DNA from: Theropithecus gelada
Lineage: Eukaryota; Chordata; Mammalia; Primates; Cercopithecidae
DNA length: 64,000 bases
Direction: 5' to 3'
Assembly (NCBI RefSeq): GCF_003255815.1
Contig: NC_037689.1
Location: forward strand, 27,693,527 to 27,757,526
Shown: positions 61,858 through 64,000 of the stretch, piece after piece
How the letters are laid out: each line of letters opens with the position of its first letter
Position numbering within the stretch: position 1 is the stretch's first letter
Program-made: the position numbers and the translations under genes
Notes under the pieces: model-generated
Told to the model about the DNA's origin: nothing
Database searches by the model: none
The model's input: only the letters and a program-made list of their open reading frames with translations

Positions 61858-62145
61858 TTTTTTTAAGATAGAATCTCACTCTGTCACCTAGGCTGGAGTG
61901 CTGTGATAAGATCTCGGCTCACTACAACTTCCACCTCCCGGGTTCAAGCGATTCTCTTGCCTCAGCCTTCTGAGTAGCCAGGACTACAAGCATGCGCCAC
62001 CATGTCCAGATAATTTTTTGTATTTTTAGTAAAGACAGAGTTTCACTATATTGGCCAGGCTGGTCTTGAACTCCTGACCTCATTATCCGCCCACCTTGGC
62101 CTCCCAGAGTGCTGGGATTACAGGCGTGAGCCACCACACTTGGCC
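61858..62145 (-). mobile_element. Alu (AluS-like)
   Basis: Full-length reverse Alu with a short T head. Confidence 0.95.
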
Positions 62146-62149
62146 TAAA

Positions 62150-62401
62150 ATACATTTTAATATATTATATGTATAGATATCTTCAAACTAACCTGCCATA
62201 TATAGAGAGGGAGAATAATATAAAATATATTATTCTATATATAAAAAAACATATAAATATATTACAAAATATATTATAAAAATAAAATATAAATAAAATA
62301 TATTACCATATAATATAGAATATAAAATATATTATTCTATATATAGACTATAAAATATAAAATATATAAAATACATTATTCTATACATATAGAATAATAT
62401 A
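62150..62401. repeat. AT-rich tract with repeated TATTCTATATATA units
   Basis: Almost pure A/T. aaaatatattattctatata recurs at about 62222 and 62324. Confidence 0.85.
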
Positions 62402-62640
62402 AAACATTCATAGGAGCTTAATAGCTCAATATTTTGCTTGGTTATTTGGAGAAATATTTTATATATATAAAACATAGAAACTTAATATTTCAGTTGTTTA
62501 GTTTGGAGAAATAATATAGGTATAATAGATACATGAAATATTTAGGAGCTTAATTGCTTTAATATTTTGGTTGGTTATTTGCAGAAATATAAAACATAGA
62601 TAGGAGCTTAATATTTCAGTTGGTTAGTCTGGAGAAATAT
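62402..62640. repeat. Minisatellite with alternating A-B-A-B units
   Basis: Four related units of about 50-60 bases (62402-62460, 62469-62518, 62536-62590, 62591-62640), each with (gag)cttaat ... tatttggagaaatat-like wording. Units 1 and 3 resemble each other, as do 2 and 4. Confidence 0.85.
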
Positions 62641-62654
62641 TTCATATATAAATA

Positions 62655-63157
62655 CGTGTAAAGAGAGAGAGGGAGAAAGACGGAGAGACTGACAAATAAT
62701 TAGTTTGGATATATACATTTTTGGAGGTTAGAGAGATTTATATAGATACAATACATTACAACTTACTTTATTCACATAATTTCATGCGTGTGTGTATACA
62801 CATATATATTCAAATGAACCAAGTAAAATATCAAACTATTAAACTGATTAGGTTCAGGAATTTTTCCTACTCCATTCCCTGAAAATCCCATGTTCCATGC
62901 TTTTATGCTACAGATAATCAATACTACCTGTAGAGTATGATGCTGATCATCTGTTTTCAGAGAGATGGTCCTATAACAGGAGCAAAGTGAAGAACAACAG
63001 GCTCAAATGCACTATAACAGGCACAAAAGCACCTACTCATGTGTGCATTATGTATCTGGGAGGTAGTGTGGGGCAGAAGTTTTGTGTAGTTTTGACTATG
63101 ATTCAAATCCTGGCTCTCACTTCAACTCCATCAGCAACCAGAGAAGGCTGTTCACCA
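62655..63157. other. Intronic sequence, short GA-rich patch
   Basis: agagagagagggagaaagac at 62661; nothing else recognised. Confidence 0.5.
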
Positions 63158-63597
63158 TTGTGATGGTTACTGCTGAGTGTCAACTTGATTGGATTGAAGG
63201 ATGCAAAGTATTGATCCTGGGTGTGTCTCTGAGGGTGTTGCCAAAGGAGATTAACATTTGAGTCAATGGGCTGGGGAAGGCAGACCCACCCTTAATCTGG
63301 GTGGGCACCGTCTAATCAGCTGCCAGCGAATATAAAGTAGACAGAAAAATGTGAAAAGACTAGACTGGCTTAGTCTCCAAGTCTACATCTTTCTCCCATG
63401 CTGGATGCTTCCTGCCCTCGAACATCACACTCCAAGTTCTTCAGCTTTGGGACTCGGACTGGCTTCCTTGCTCCTCAGCTTGCAGATGGCCTGTTGTGGG
63501 ACCTTGTGATTATGTGAATAAATACTACTTAATAAACTCCCCTTTATATACCTATATGTACTGTTAGTTCTGTCCCTCTAGAGAACCCTAATACAAC
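63158..63597 (+). mobile_element. MLT2-type solo LTR (ERVL)
   Basis: Starts tgtgatggttactgctgagt, contains gggtgtgtctctgagggtgt, and ends ctctagagaaccctaataca. A non-coding relic with no internal retroviral genes nearby. Confidence 0.85.
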
Positions 63598-63788
63598 CAT
63601 CAATGCCTCCATCTCTTATGTGTAAAATGGGCAGAGTAGCAGATGTAACTCAAGGATATTGAGTTACATCTCATGCTATGCACATGCTATGGTTTGTGTT
63701 TGAGAAAGTACAAGAGTATGTGAATATACACACCTATATTCACATACCTTACATAAAGATACCTTACATAAAGATATACATATGTATT

Positions 63789-63952
63789 TGATATGGTTTG
63801 GCTGTGTTCCCACACAAATCTCATCTTGAATTGTAGCTCCCATAATTCCCATGTGTAGGGAGAGGGACCCTGTGGGAGATAACTGAAACATGGGGGCAGT
63901 TTCCCCCATACTGTTCTTGTGATAGTAAGTCTCACGAGATTTGATGGGTTTT
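63789..63952 (+). mobile_element. THE1/MST-type LTR (MaLR), start only
   Basis: gatatggtttggctgtgttc, tgaattgtagctcccataat, ctcacgagatttgatggg; then cut by an Alu. Confidence 0.88.
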
Positions 63953-64000
63953 TTTGTTTTTGTTTTTTTGGTTTTTTTTTTTTTTGAGATGGAGTCTTGC
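63953..64000 (-). mobile_element. Alu, partial at window edge
   Basis: T-rich head followed by gagatggagtcttgc. It continues beyond the window and interrupts the THE1-like LTR. Confidence 0.9.

Noticed and set aside
63158..63597. Possible provirus between the MLT2 and THE1-like LTRs
   Set aside because: The two LTRs are of different families, 190 bases apart, with no internal coding sequence.

Overview
The window is primate nuclear DNA. It is AT-rich, has no CpG island, and holds dozens of Alu elements, several AluY-like. It also has L1, L2, MIR, MaLR/ERVL LTR and hAT-Charlie copies and many microsatellites. I recognise one protein-coding exon, on the minus strand at 52586-53362. It is the first coding exon of neuroligin 4, X-linked (NLGN4X), and encodes residues 1-157. 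At the sites where I recall NLGN4X and NLGN4Y differing, the exon follows NLGN4X. It appears to differ from the human protein I remember at three residues (I29, K59, S64), which suggests a non-human primate or a divergent haplotype. This rests on memory and needs an alignment.

Layout: the minus-strand gene makes 53363-64000 the intron upstream of the exon and 1-52585 the intron downstream. The exon has a 305-base 5' UTR part with three short upstream ORFs, an in-frame TGA two codons before the ATG, a clean acceptor and a GTGAGT donor. The donor lies at D157, where neuroligins carry alternative splice site A.

The rest is intron made of layered repeats. 0-1.7 kb is an LTR split by an L1 that is itself split by an Alu, then a GATA/GACA tract. 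3-15 kb holds Alus, old L1 3' ends and a second LTR split by an Alu. 16.9-17.4 kb is a tail-to-tail Alu pair with no spacer. 18-21 kb is L2 and MIR. 22.9-29 kb is Alus plus a long decayed L1. 32.9-33.6 kb has three hAT-Charlie copies in a row. 34.0-34.3 kb is a CAT/CAC tract. 38-46 kb has two MLT1-type LTRs, Alus and a nested truncated AluY. 50.4-52.6 kb is repeat-poor. 55-64 kb has L1s, LTRs and an AT-rich higher-order tandem repeat.

No other gene, RNA gene or CRISPR array is supported. The points most worth a second look are two near-perfect hairpins (49815-49904 and 56025-56087), the tandem repeat at 62402-62640, the hAT cluster, the tail-to-tail Alu pair, the uORFs, and the X-type exon with unusual residues. 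Repeat family names come from recall of consensus sequences and should be confirmed with RepeatMasker.
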